This document shows, piece by piece, positions 35,324 through 45,116 of a stretch of DNA of 64,000 bases (position 1 is its first letter; each line of letters starts with the position of its first letter). The notes beneath the pieces were generated by a model. The model worked only from the letters and a program-made list of their open reading frames with translations. It was not told where the DNA came from and searched no databases. Both the position numbers and the translations under genes were made by a program. The DNA comes from Thiospirochaeta perfilievii (GTDB lineage Bacteria > Spirochaetota > Spirochaetia > DSM-2461): contig NZ_CP035807.1 in assembly GCF_008329945.1 (NCBI RefSeq), positions 1,674,001-1,738,000 on the forward strand. Reading direction: 5' to 3'.

Positions 35324-35486
35324 TCAATAAAATTGAGCTATTTTTTACATATTAGTTCATGTTTTTTTTACTTAGAGTGTAGAAGAGACATAAATGTAAA
35401 TAAGACTTTTTTTTAATATACCAAGATGTCTAAGAGATGGAATGAGAATTTACATAAAAGTATAGGGGGGAAGAGAATTACTCTAT

Positions 35487-36050
35487 TTAACCTTCAATAT
35501 TAGAAGTGGCAAAAAGTAATAAGAGGCCTAGGGATCCAATATCTACTTGAGTTCCTATATTAAACTCTAAGTTACTATCAAAACCTATGTATATAGAGTT
35601 TTTCCAAGAGTATCTAAATCTACTAGGATTATTTTTATAATAGGTTCCAACTTTTATTCCTAATTCAAAGAAAGGCACAATACCAACTTCATTTAGACCT
35701 AACTCTCCCTTTGAGTAGGCACCGAAGCGAAATATTTTATTTTGTAAAAAGTCGTAATAAACCTCAATAGGAAATAGTGTTACAACATCCTTATCATAAT
35801 TATGTTTAATATTTACTAAGGAAATCTGATAACCCAAGTTATTAATTAAAGTTTGAAATTGAAAGTCTAATAATGATACAGAAAATTTATCGATACTTGA
35901 TGAATCGTTATCTATTTTAGTTGAATGATTCCATACAGTATCAATTGTTCCTAAATTCCAAGTAGATTTCACATTCTCAGCACCTAGAGAAAATATTGTC
36001 AAAACCCATAAAACTAGAACAATTAAACTTTTTAGTAATTTATACATCAT
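35487..36050 (-). CDS. Hypothetical secreted or outer-membrane protein
   Basis: 187 aa with a signal peptide likely cleaved after SLGA near residue 23. The rest alternates aromatic and polar residues (FGAYSKGELGLNEVGIVPFFELGIKVGTYYKN) and ends in short glycine-rich strands, as in small beta-barrel proteins. No family recognised. It starts inside the end of the transporter gene, so it is co-transcribed with it. Confidence 0.6.
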   Translation of the reverse strand: MMYKLLKSLIVLVLWVLTIFSLGAENVKSTWNLGTIDTVWNHSTKIDNDSSSIDKFSVSLLDFQFQTLINNLGYQISLVNIKHNYDKDVVTLFPIEVYYDFLQNKIFRFGAYSKGELGLNEVGIVPFFELGIKVGTYYKNNPSRFRYSWKNSIYIGFDSNLEFNIGTQVDIGSLGLLLLFATSNIEG

Positions 36051-37245
36051 TTATAGTGCCTCTTTTTAGAAATATAAATAGTAAAAAAAGTAGAGTTATA
36101 GTAATAAGAAGAAATAGTGGGATAGCTTCAATTCCATAAACCCTTGCTAAAATACCAGCTATTGAAGGAACTACAGCTGCACCTAATCCAGCAGCAGAGA
36201 TCTGCATCCCTATTGTATTAGCCTCATGCTCCCTCCCAACCCTAAACTTAGTATCCGAGACCAAACCTGGAAATATAGGAGCTATAGAGAGACCTGCAAG
36301 GGTAATTCCTAAAACAGAAACTATAGGATTTATATCTATTAGTAGCAAAAATACCCCGATTATTGCAGAAATAAGGGATATGGTTATAATCCTTCTTAAA
36401 GGAACTTTTTTTGTATACCAACCTGCACTTATTCTACCAATTGTAAACATTCCCCAATAACTACCAGCAATAATTCCTGCTAATTGGGGATCAATTCCCC
36501 GGGATTTGGTTAAAATAGTATAAGTCCATAACCCAAGACCCAATTCAAACCCTGTATAGAGTAGGAACATTAACATACTAAGAAGGGATGGTATGTGGGT
36601 TATAGTCGAAATAATTGTGGTTACACTATGGTCGCTTTCTACTAAATCCTCAATATTTTTATTATTGGAGTACCACAGTTTTTGTGTTAAAAGAAACAGA
36701 ATAGCCAAAACTAGTTGTAGAATAAATACAACTTGATACCCTACCTGCCATCTTCCTGTTAAGGCTATACTATAGGTCATAATTATTGGTCCAGCTGTAA
36801 TCCCTATACCAAAACTTGCATGTAACCACTGCATAGCTCGCTCGTTGTGGTTCTGTGCTATATATGTATTTAATCCTGCATCAATTGCACCAGCTCCAAA
36901 TCCACCCATAACAGGTATTATAAAAAAAAGTGGCCAGAAGGGAGTTATAGAGTAGATCAACATAGTAATAGAAGTAAGAAAACAACTAAAAGCCAGTAAT
37001 TTCCCAATCCCAAGTTTTTTTACAATATAACCACTAAAAAAACTTGATAACATATACCCTGCTGTTCCAAATATTAAAATAAGTCCTACAGAGTCTATAC
37101 TAACTTTAAACGTATCCTTTATCCCTGGCCAAGCAACACCAAGAAGACCGTCTGGCAACCCAAGGGAGATAAAAGCGATATAAGCTATAATAATAATGTT
37201 AATATTTTTTAGTGATTTTGATCTATTCATAAATATTTCTATCAT
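36040..37245 (-). CDS. MFS transporter
   Basis: 401 aa with about 12 hydrophobic segments. LGLPDGLLGVAWPGI near 28 and GFGAGAIDAGLNTYIA near 118 resemble sugar-type MFS members of the FucP-related group. The substrate is not determined. The ATG at 37245 has no clear ribosome site; an ATG at 37230 is an equally good start. It lies between nifH and the DUF1266 lipoprotein. Confidence 0.8.
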   Translation of the reverse strand: MIEIFMNRSKSLKNINIIIIAYIAFISLGLPDGLLGVAWPGIKDTFKVSIDSVGLILIFGTAGYMLSSFFSGYIVKKLGIGKLLAFSCFLTSITMLIYSITPFWPLFFIIPVMGGFGAGAIDAGLNTYIAQNHNERAMQWLHASFGIGITAGPIIMTYSIALTGRWQVGYQVVFILQLVLAILFLLTQKLWYSNNKNIEDLVESDHSVTTIISTITHIPSLLSMLMFLLYTGFELGLGLWTYTILTKSRGIDPQLAGIIAGSYWGMFTIGRISAGWYTKKVPLRRIITISLISAIIGVFLLLIDINPIVSVLGITLAGLSIAPIFPGLVSDTKFRVGREHEANTIGMQISAAGLGAAVVPSIAGILARVYGIEAIPLFLLITITLLFLLFIFLKRGTINDV

Positions 37246-37280
37246 ATTTAACTCTATGTTTCAATTTCATAATTAAAAAG

Positions 37281-39323
37281 TTAACCAATACTCGAGGAAT
37301 CTATCTCTACAGCTTTAAAAGACTCCTGTTCGTCATAAAACTCTAAAAAATCTAGTACATCTTTTGGAAGTTTACCTCCAACCTTAATTGCCTCATTAAA
37401 AAAGTAATATGCCCTCTCGTAGTCAGGCTCTATCTTATTTAAGTGACTATACCCTGTTAAGTAGTTAACTCTTATATTTGTACTATAAAAGTAGTAACAC
37501 TGGTCAAGATATTTTAAAGAGGCATTATAATCGGCCCTACTAAAATAGAGTTCTGCAGTTAATAAAAGCATATACTCAGGCTTATTATCATCCTTAATAT
37601 TTATATTATATTTTTGAATAACAACCTCTGCCTCATCTAACTTATTTAGGTTAAGAAGAATCCTTGTATAGACTCTATAATAATCAACAAGAGTGTTATA
37701 CTTTTCCCCAAGGGATTTTAATTGAGTATAAGCTTCATTAATTTTATTCTCTTTTTCTAGGGATTCAATATAGTATATAGGGCCATAGATATCATCGGGA
37801 AACCGATCTGTATGTAGCTTAAAACGCTCACTAGATATATCTAACTCCCCTGCGTTTCTTAGACTAAAGGCATTTAATAGTAGAGCCATTTTAAATGGAT
37901 AATCTAATCTTAGAGAGGAGTTATAGGACTTAGCAAATTTTGAAGCCGCATCTTTATACTTAGTATCATTATACAGGTCTAAACCATCGTAGTAGAGTGT
38001 TATAGCTTGTTGCAAATTATCATTTGTATGTAGAATATCTAGAATCTTTGTATTAAAATTATTATCACTTCTCTTAACCCCATCTAATAGCCAAGGTTTA
38101 GACCATATATTAAACTCTCTTAAACGTAGCTGACTATACATATTTAAAGATTTATTTCCCGTTTCGTTAATATCCTTAAACCCTGCAGCCCAAAACATTC
38201 TTCCCCATATATAGTTTGATGAAAAATCCTCCCACGAGTTGTATAGAAGAAGAATTTCATCCCTATACTCCCTTATCATTTTAATACTTTCATCTAAGGT
38301 GATATATCCAGCATCATAAGCCCATCTACAAACAGAGATACCACGGCCGTAGTCCCAGGCCTTTAATAATCGAGCCCTTAAATTTTCCATCATATCAGGA
38401 TATTGAGTTATAAAAACTAATCTTTTAGCATCACTACTATCAATATTATTATCTACAATAAAATCCAAAATTGACCTGTTTTTGCTAGAAACATACAGGT
38501 CCAAAATACTTTTCAACCTACTAGAGTATCCATTTTTATTTAGGTTCTCTATCTTCTCAAAAAACTGGTCTCGACCTGTAATACCCCATGAGTTATCTAA
38601 AATTTGAGCAGACTTATATAGTTCATCCTTTTCAAAAGATTGAATCCTCTCCTCTATATTATAGTTCAAACTGTGTAACAGAGAAGACATCCCTAGGGCC
38701 TGACGTAGCTCATCATCAAGTGTTATTTCTTCATAAGTATTATTAAATAGAGATGTTTCATAACTATTTTCATCCCCGTAATTTAGAGTTATCTTTTTTA
38801 ACAAGGGCTCTAACTCACTATTTTTAGTGGTTGAATACTCATTAAAACTAAATAAATAGGAGATATTAGGAAAATCTATATGATAGGCATTTAAAATTGT
38901 AATTAACACATAACCCAAATCGCTTTGGACATAACACTCTTTTAACCTAATAGCGTAGTTAAAACCGGCACTGTCCAAAATATCAATAACATCATCTAAA
39001 CTATTCGTATTTTTAAAAGGCTCTAAAGTGTAGCTATAGTCCTTTAAATTTGAGTAGTTAATGGATATATTATCAATTAAACCTGACTCATTACTAACAA
39101 TAGTTATGTTATTATAGCTGTAAGTCTTCGTATTTTTGGAGCTTTTTTTCAGATCCCACTTATCTTCAAGGTTATCTACTAAAGTTTGATTAATTACAAC
39201 TCCTTCTATGTCACCTACACCATAGTCAGATATTTGTTTATCTACTGTAGAGCATGAAAAAATAGAAATAAGAAGTAGGAATAAAAATATATTTTTAAAT
39301 TTTTGCATACGCAATTTTAGCAT
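37281..39323 (-). CDS. DUF1266 and TPR-type lipoprotein
   Basis: 680 aa with a lipoprotein signal (SIFSCS near 24). The middle has a DUF1266-like block near 330-390: LKAWDYGRGISVCRWAYDAGY, SWEDFSSNYIWGRMFWA (each a known signature of this family). The C-terminal third has TPR-like helical repeats (ALYYDGLDLYNDTKYKDAASKF, YNASLKYLDQCYYFY). The role is unknown; TPR proteins commonly mediate protein contacts in the envelope. The start may also be the ATG at 39308. Confidence 0.7.
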   Translation of the reverse strand: MLKLRMQKFKNIFLFLLLISIFSCSTVDKQISDYGVGDIEGVVINQTLVDNLEDKWDLKKSSKNTKTYSYNNITIVSNESGLIDNISINYSNLKDYSYTLEPFKNTNSLDDVIDILDSAGFNYAIRLKECYVQSDLGYVLITILNAYHIDFPNISYLFSFNEYSTTKNSELEPLLKKITLNYGDENSYETSLFNNTYEEITLDDELRQALGMSSLLHSLNYNIEERIQSFEKDELYKSAQILDNSWGITGRDQFFEKIENLNKNGYSSRLKSILDLYVSSKNRSILDFIVDNNIDSSDAKRLVFITQYPDMMENLRARLLKAWDYGRGISVCRWAYDAGYITLDESIKMIREYRDEILLLYNSWEDFSSNYIWGRMFWAAGFKDINETGNKSLNMYSQLRLREFNIWSKPWLLDGVKRSDNNFNTKILDILHTNDNLQQAITLYYDGLDLYNDTKYKDAASKFAKSYNSSLRLDYPFKMALLLNAFSLRNAGELDISSERFKLHTDRFPDDIYGPIYYIESLEKENKINEAYTQLKSLGEKYNTLVDYYRVYTRILLNLNKLDEAEVVIQKYNINIKDDNKPEYMLLLTAELYFSRADYNASLKYLDQCYYFYSTNIRVNYLTGYSHLNKIEPDYERAYYFFNEAIKVGGKLPKDVLDFLEFYDEQESFKAVEIDSSSIG

Positions 39324-39386
39324 TGATTTAAAACAGTGTCATAAATTTTAATAAGATATGTAATTTAATGTATAGGGGAAATATTT

Positions 39387-39545
39387 TTGTGGCTATTTAT
39401 TATTCTTCTAGATGTTATTATATCCATAGGGCTATATCAATATTTCAAAATGAATAATAAAATATTGGCAATTATTTGTAGTATTATAAGTTTAGCAGGA
39501 TTTAGTTATTTTTTAATTAACATGAAACGTAGACCATACTCCTAG
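39387..39545 (+). CDS. Small two-helix membrane protein
   Basis: 52 aa from a TTG with AGGGGA seven bases upstream. Two hydrophobic helices (about 2-19 and 26-44) are separated by a polar YFKMNNK turn, and the tail is MKRRPYS. Its stop lies inside a terminator hairpin. No family recognised. The ribosome site, topology and terminator support a real gene. Confidence 0.5.
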   Translation: MWLFIILLDVIISIGLYQYFKMNNKILAIICSIISLAGFSYFLINMKRRPYS

Positions 39546-39561
39546 CTTAAGACTAGGAGTA
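39537..39561. terminator. Bidirectional terminator
   Basis: TACTCCTAG and CTAGGAGTA pair perfectly around CTTAAGA and are followed by TTATTAT. It serves both the small gene and the convergent GH16 operon. Confidence 0.75.
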
Positions 39562-39569
39562 TTATTATA

Positions 39570-41810
39570 CTAATTTTGCTCTATTTCAAACCAATTAAGA
39601 TTTACATCAACAGCAGAAATAACAATTTCAGATTCTCCTTCTGGTAATACTATTTCACCAGAAATTGTTTCCCAGTTCTGCCAATCCTCAGACCCCTTAT
39701 ACGTTAGTTCTGTAGTACCGGAGTTTGTTCTAGTTATTAAAGGATTATCTGTTGTTGCAGAGGCTACTCTATAATTAACTTTGTAACTTCCAGCCGATGG
39801 AGCAATAACCCTATATTTTAGCCAATTGCCATCAGTCATCCATCCAATATTAAGTCCACCCTCAGAGCACTCCTGTGTTTGTGGAACTTCTGATTTACTG
39901 TAAAAGTCTTCGGCTTCGATTCTTGTTAATCCTATTATTTTTTTAGGTTTAATTAGCTTACTAAAAGAGACATTATCAATATAAACAGTATCAGTACTAT
40001 TCTCATCGTCTAAAATAAATGCAACTTTTACATTATTATAGTCTTTATTTATTCCATTGAACTCAAAGGAGTACTTTTTTGAAACTTCCAGTAAGTCAAC
40101 TTTTATTTTCTCACCAATTAATTTCCATTTTTCATCAAAAAGCCCTAAATAAATTTTCCTTAAATCATTAGAGTATCCATTAAAAGCAATTTTATAACGA
40201 TCATCCTTAGTTAGACCAATATTCTCTTGATATAACATAATTGAGTTCTCTTGGTTACTGCTATCTATTGTGACTATTTTAGCCTCTCTACTATATAAAT
40301 CAGGATTCACACTAAACATCGCATCACTTTTACTATCAACTAACAAGTTCCAAAATGTTTTTCTGTCGTTACCACGATCAAATGTACCATTATATATAAC
40401 ATTTCCATATTTTTGTGGTAAGTGATTTGGTATTTCAACAATGTCTCCTGGCATAGCGATGACTTCTAACTTAATGTCATCTAGCCAGATATCAGCATCA
40501 TCAAGGCCCATATTAAACTCATACCTTGCTTTAACATCTGTCTTCTCTTCCATTTTAAAGTCGAAGCTATACTCTTTCATCTCTTTTGAAATATTAATTT
40601 GTTTCTCACCAGAGTAAGCTGTCCAGCCTCTATCTTCCAAACCACCAATCTTTAACATAAAACTTCTATTTTTTTCAGACCTAGCTTTAAAACTAACTCT
40701 ATATGTATAGCCTTTTCTAACATTCATATCTGTTTGAAATAACTGGTTAGCCCAAGTTTGATTTCCAGATGCATTTATGTTAATAAACATTTCACCATTT
40801 TCAATTGAGGCAGAACCTACTCCCCCTTCATTGTTAATAAAAGTCCAAAACTCATCGCCATCATTAAACTTATCATTTAATACATAGTTTCCATCATCCT
40901 GGGGAGCTCTACCAACTAATTCTGAACCATTAGTATCTTCAACTGGTTTGTTTACTAGCTTATATGGACTATTTAACTCATAAACTCTAACCCAATCTAT
41001 CTCGAACTTTTGTGGAAATTTTGTGGAATCATTAGGATTTCCTGGCCAAGTACCCCCAACAGCTAAGTTAAACTGCAGGTAGAAATCTCTATCAAATGGA
41101 GCAGGGAAGGTCAAGCTTTCAACTGATTCCTCATTATTAGAATACCAGTCATTCTGAGTTTGATAGAGTATACCATCAACATACCACTTAATCTCACCTG
41201 GTAGCCAATCTAATGTATAAGTATGAAATGAGTCACTAAAATTACCAGAATCTAAGGTATAAAAAGTTCCAGTAGAGCTTTTGGGATTTCCATAGTGCAG
41301 TGTTCCGTAGACTTTATTAGTCTCATGACCTAATGATTCCATTATATCAATCTCTCCACACGCGGGCCATGGTCCATAAATATCATAGTCTGTAGGCATC
41401 ATCCACAGTGCAGGCCACATTCCCTGGCCTTTTGGTAATTTCGCCCTTATCTCGTATCTACCATAGGTCCAATCTCCCTTCCCCTCTGTAGTTAACTTTG
41501 CAGAAGTAAAGTTACTACCGTTATAATCTTCCTTATGTGCCTCTAGAATAAGTTTTCCATTTTCAATTCTGGCATTTTTTTCTCTAGAGGTATAATTTTG
41601 AAGCTCTGAATTTCCGTAACCTCCAGCACCTTCTACAAAATTCCAATTCGTTTTATCTATTGTACTAGACTCAAATTCATCACTCCAAACAAGTGTCCAG
41701 TTCTCTCTTGTTTCCTTTAAATCATCCTGTACATCTGTAGTTTTTGATGTTGTACAAGATGAGATTACAGCTATTATAGTAGTTATAATTATATATTTAT
41801 AAAATTTCAT
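39570..41810 (-). CDS. GH16 endo-beta-glucanase lipoprotein with CBMs
   Basis: 746 aa with a lipoprotein signal (ISSC near 19). The GH16 domain at about 35-280 begins WTLVWSDEFESS and has the catalytic GEIDIMES with both Glu residues near 152; it is of the laminarinase subtype (beta-1,3-glucan hydrolysis). Two CBM4/9-like segments follow (about 305-460 and 470-625) and a CBM6-like domain closes the protein (RIEAEDFYSKSE, NIGWMTDGNWLKYRV). GGAGAG precedes the ATG. It follows the smaller GH16 gene in the same operon. Confidence 0.9.
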   Translation of the reverse strand: MKFYKYIIITTIIAVISSCTTSKTTDVQDDLKETRENWTLVWSDEFESSTIDKTNWNFVEGAGGYGNSELQNYTSREKNARIENGKLILEAHKEDYNGSNFTSAKLTTEGKGDWTYGRYEIRAKLPKGQGMWPALWMMPTDYDIYGPWPACGEIDIMESLGHETNKVYGTLHYGNPKSSTGTFYTLDSGNFSDSFHTYTLDWLPGEIKWYVDGILYQTQNDWYSNNEESVESLTFPAPFDRDFYLQFNLAVGGTWPGNPNDSTKFPQKFEIDWVRVYELNSPYKLVNKPVEDTNGSELVGRAPQDDGNYVLNDKFNDGDEFWTFINNEGGVGSASIENGEMFININASGNQTWANQLFQTDMNVRKGYTYRVSFKARSEKNRSFMLKIGGLEDRGWTAYSGEKQINISKEMKEYSFDFKMEEKTDVKARYEFNMGLDDADIWLDDIKLEVIAMPGDIVEIPNHLPQKYGNVIYNGTFDRGNDRKTFWNLLVDSKSDAMFSVNPDLYSREAKIVTIDSSNQENSIMLYQENIGLTKDDRYKIAFNGYSNDLRKIYLGLFDEKWKLIGEKIKVDLLEVSKKYSFEFNGINKDYNNVKVAFILDDENSTDTVYIDNVSFSKLIKPKKIIGLTRIEAEDFYSKSEVPQTQECSEGGLNIGWMTDGNWLKYRVIAPSAGSYKVNYRVASATTDNPLITRTNSGTTELTYKGSEDWQNWETISGEIVLPEGESEIVISAVDVNLNWFEIEQN

Positions 41811-41823
41811 TTAACTCTCCAAT

Positions 41824-42597
41824 CTATTTTTTATATGAAATATAGTCATATTCAGCATATAATGGCCCACTATAATAAAAGTGATTTAGCCAATCATCCA
41901 CGCCAACTCCAGGCCATAGGTTTACCATTATTTGCATAGGATGGCTTGGCATTAAAGCTCCGTAAGGTGCATTAAACCCTGTATTATTGACTCCATATTT
42001 CCAAACTCCATCTACATACCAATTAATATAACCATTACCATACTCAATTGCATATTTATGAAACCCATAAGCAGCATCAAAACCAAGATCAATAACAGCT
42101 TCATGGCCTCCGATACCATTTACATAATAATTAAACTGGACCTTTGTTGTATCTTTTCCTAAAATTTCAACATCTATCTCATCCCAGGGGGATCCAGTAT
42201 ACAAAAAGAAAGATGTAACAATACCATTACCTTTTGCAGCCTTCATATTTGTTTCAAAAGTCCCAAAACTAAATGTATTTTTACTTCTATACTCCCCACT
42301 AGAATAACTTTTACCAAAACTATAGGTATTGTCTAGTTTTAATACTAACTTACCGTTGCTAAATGTTGCTTTTTCAGGTAACCAACCACAGTTAAACATT
42401 CCGTCATTTGTCCAATTTGCTTTTTCAAACTGGCTGGTATTGTAATAATTCATAGGTTCCCACATGTCCCATGTTTGAATATAGCGACTACCTGACTCAA
42501 TGGTACTAATATCTTTTTCATTAGATATCTGGCTAATATTACAGCCCATAAATAAAATTGAAATAAACAAATAAAACAGACTTAATTTTATTTTCAT
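41824..42597 (-). CDS. GH16 lichenase-type beta-glucanase lipoprotein
   Basis: 257 aa with lipoprotein signal (LFMGC near 19). The catalytic motif is WDEIDVEILG near 138, with the three acidic residues in the lichenase (beta-1,3-1,4-glucanase) spacing; HKYAIEYGNGYINWYVDG follows near 180. It should degrade mixed-linkage glucans outside the cell. It begins 91 bases after the regulator gene. A GTAC-N5-GTAC motif lies about 74 bases upstream of the ATG. Confidence 0.9.
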   Translation of the reverse strand: MKIKLSLFYLFISILFMGCNISQISNEKDISTIESGSRYIQTWDMWEPMNYYNTSQFEKANWTNDGMFNCGWLPEKATFSNGKLVLKLDNTYSFGKSYSSGEYRSKNTFSFGTFETNMKAAKGNGIVTSFFLYTGSPWDEIDVEILGKDTTKVQFNYYVNGIGGHEAVIDLGFDAAYGFHKYAIEYGNGYINWYVDGVWKYGVNNTGFNAPYGALMPSHPMQIMVNLWPGVGVDDWLNHFYYSGPLYAEYDYISYKK

Positions 42598-42670
42598 TTA
42601 TGCTCTCCTTTTAATAGCATTATCAAAGGATAATAAGGATAGAGACAGAGACTTTAATATTTAATTTTTT

Positions 42671-42688
42671 AGGTACCAAAAGTACTAG
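42671..42688 (-). promoter_or_regulatory. Candidate glucan operator, GH16 copy
   Basis: The minus strand reads CTAGTACTTTTGGTACCT: GTAC and GTAC separated by five bases, preceded by TAG. The same layout occurs near the porin and the small lipoprotein genes. Confidence 0.55.
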
Positions 42689-44977
42689 TTACTTTTCCAC
42701 TGATAACAAAGAGTTCATAACACTAAATAGATAATGGCTATACCCATGTTTATCAACCTGGTAGTTTTGAATCTCCTGTACAAGTTCTATTTTATTAGTT
42801 ACTTTAAATTTAGAATATATTCTAGACATATGACCTTTTACTGTACTTTCAGAGATAAACAACTCTTTTGCAATACTTCTAATTGATAATCCCTGTAATA
42901 TTAGTCCAATAACATCCTTCTCTCTTTTAGAGATATTTTTTTCAATATAAAACGAGTTATCAGGAAGTACAGTATCTTTAATTAATGGTATTGCATCAAA
43001 AACAAACCATCTAAAACCTATAATTTCATTATTTTTATTAAATAGACCACTAATCTGGGCTACTGGAATATATCTGTTATTAATTTCATCGATAAGACGA
43101 ACTCCAGGATACTTAAGAAAGGTGTCTTTATTTTTTATCTTCCATTTTAGGGAATCAATAATTTTTAAATCTTCATTAGGTATTACTGACCTTAAAGACC
43201 TTACACTCTGCCCATTTCTAGTTAACTCGTTATGTAAAAAGTTGTTTTTAAATAAAATTCCAGTATTTAAATCTGTATCCATAATCATCATTGGAATCAT
43301 TTCAAAGATACTATCTAGACGAGTCTTATTATCCTGCAAATTATATAGTTTATCCTCAATCAGCTTATTTTTATTTGTATTATGTAGTGTATTTGAAACT
43401 TCCCTACTTAAACTTTCATATATTATAGGTTCAAAATTACTTTTCTCAAAAACTACATAACCATAATATTGATCATTATACAAAAGTGGTAGAACAAAAT
43501 AGTCCTCGGAACTCTTATCCTCGTAAGGTAATTTATCTATTAAGTCAGATGCATTATTCCCTTGAGAAGACTTTTGATTATGTAAAACTATATAGGTATT
43601 TTTTATACCAAACTTACCAAATTCCTCATTTATAATTCTATATATATCTTCAAGACTGTTACAATAGTTAAATTTATCAGATGTTTCTCTTAATAAATAA
43701 AGTAGTACCTCTGTATTTTTCAACTTTTCTGCTAAGTTATGTGTATTTTTTAATACAAGTTCAGAATAACCACGTTTAAAAAGTTCATTTATGTAATTTT
43801 TTTCATTAATGTTAGGATAATAATCTAAAACCGTGCTTTGGCACTGGTTTAATATCTTATTCCAAATATCAAAATAATAGTTCCAATTAGTAGTTAATTT
43901 TAGCCAATCACTTAAGGCATATAGGAAAATTGGTTCCTTACGGAAACTATTTATATCTAAAATAATATTATCAATTAGGGTTGGAACTAACTTGCTCAAG
44001 TCATCTTGTATGCTTTTTTCATTGTTAAAATCAGTAATTATTAAATTAATTATCCTACTACGGTCAACTCTATCGATAGATTTATTTATTCTGCTTTTAA
44101 TCGGGATAAAGGCGTTGCAACCACAAGACTCCCTTATTATTAATTTAGTATCAACCTTTGTTATCATAGGTACATCTTTGTTATTAAATAACAACTCTAA
44201 TATAGTACATGCACTAAATGCCTGTTCGATTAATGGCTGATGAACTGTTGTTAATGGAGCTGTCATAAAGTTTGAATCTAATATATTATCAAAACCTGTG
44301 ATTAGATAATCTTTTGGTGATTTAAAGCCTAATTTATTTAACTCGTTGGAAATACCTAAAGCCATTTCATCATTAGCACAGATAAGAGCATCACATGTAA
44401 GACTACCGTTTATAACTAACTTATTTAAAAATTTGTTGAAACTATTATAACTAAAATCCCCTTTGAATATTAACTCGTTATCAAGTTTAAAACTGTTTTT
44501 TTTAATAGCTTCTTTATATCCTTTAAATCTTTCTAGGTTTTCAGCATTTGTTTCAGGCCCTGAAACAAACCCTATTTTCTCTACATCATGATTAGTTATT
44601 ATATGATCGACAACAGAAAACATTCCACCAAAGTTATCTGTAACAATACTAGGGATACCATCAATAATAGCACCAATGGACACCATAGGTTTAGTGTAAA
44701 AATTTTTTAAATAGTTATTAAGATCTTTAGAACTTAAATAGTTACCAATTGCACCAGAAATTGATATTATTCCATCAATTTTATCACTTTTGGATAGATT
44801 ATAAATAAAATTATAAAGCTGTTCACCATCATTTGGAGAGTTTATTGATCTTCCTATAAAAAAGTAAAATTTAAATGGGTGTAATTTGGAATACTCTTCA
44901 AAGCCTTTTAAAATTAAACTTTGATATCTTCCATCAACATTATTTATTAATACACCAATTTTTTTGTTATCACCCAT
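42689..44977 (-). CDS. Regulator with sugar-binding domain and LuxR HTH
   Basis: 762 aa. Residues 1-290 form a LacI-type periplasmic-binding-like domain without the LacI helix-turn-helix (KIGVLINNVDGRYQSLILKGFEEY, DALICANDEMALG, GFDNILDS). A long middle region has a GAF/PAS-like part near 440-560 and a PAS-like part near 575-690. A LuxR-type helix-turn-helix ends the chain (ISKREKDVIGLILQGLSIRSIA, SESTVKGHMSRIYSKF). It likely senses a glucan-derived sugar and controls the glucanases, lipoprotein and porin around it. Confidence 0.8.
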   Translation of the reverse strand: MGDNKKIGVLINNVDGRYQSLILKGFEEYSKLHPFKFYFFIGRSINSPNDGEQLYNFIYNLSKSDKIDGIISISGAIGNYLSSKDLNNYLKNFYTKPMVSIGAIIDGIPSIVTDNFGGMFSVVDHIITNHDVEKIGFVSGPETNAENLERFKGYKEAIKKNSFKLDNELIFKGDFSYNSFNKFLNKLVINGSLTCDALICANDEMALGISNELNKLGFKSPKDYLITGFDNILDSNFMTAPLTTVHQPLIEQAFSACTILELLFNNKDVPMITKVDTKLIIRESCGCNAFIPIKSRINKSIDRVDRSRIINLIITDFNNEKSIQDDLSKLVPTLIDNIILDINSFRKEPIFLYALSDWLKLTTNWNYYFDIWNKILNQCQSTVLDYYPNINEKNYINELFKRGYSELVLKNTHNLAEKLKNTEVLLYLLRETSDKFNYCNSLEDIYRIINEEFGKFGIKNTYIVLHNQKSSQGNNASDLIDKLPYEDKSSEDYFVLPLLYNDQYYGYVVFEKSNFEPIIYESLSREVSNTLHNTNKNKLIEDKLYNLQDNKTRLDSIFEMIPMMIMDTDLNTGILFKNNFLHNELTRNGQSVRSLRSVIPNEDLKIIDSLKWKIKNKDTFLKYPGVRLIDEINNRYIPVAQISGLFNKNNEIIGFRWFVFDAIPLIKDTVLPDNSFYIEKNISKREKDVIGLILQGLSIRSIAKELFISESTVKGHMSRIYSKFKVTNKIELVQEIQNYQVDKHGYSHYLFSVMNSLLSVEK

Positions 44978-45030
44978 AAATAGCCACTTCTCCTAAAATA
45001 TGTTTACAACTAAGAATAATACACTAATAT

Positions 45031-45047
45031 AGGACTTTTTGTACTAT
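45031..45047 (+). promoter_or_regulatory. Candidate glucan operator, lipoprotein copy
   Basis: AGGACTTTTTGTACTA has one altered half-site (GGAC) and the same five-base spacing to GTAC. It lies 70 bases before the lipoprotein ATG and 54 bases from the regulator start. Confidence 0.5.
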
Positions 45048-45116
45048 TTATTTAGAAACAATTCGGCTCTGTCTGTATATAAGTTTTGACTGAATAATAA
45101 TATTCAAGGAGATAAC

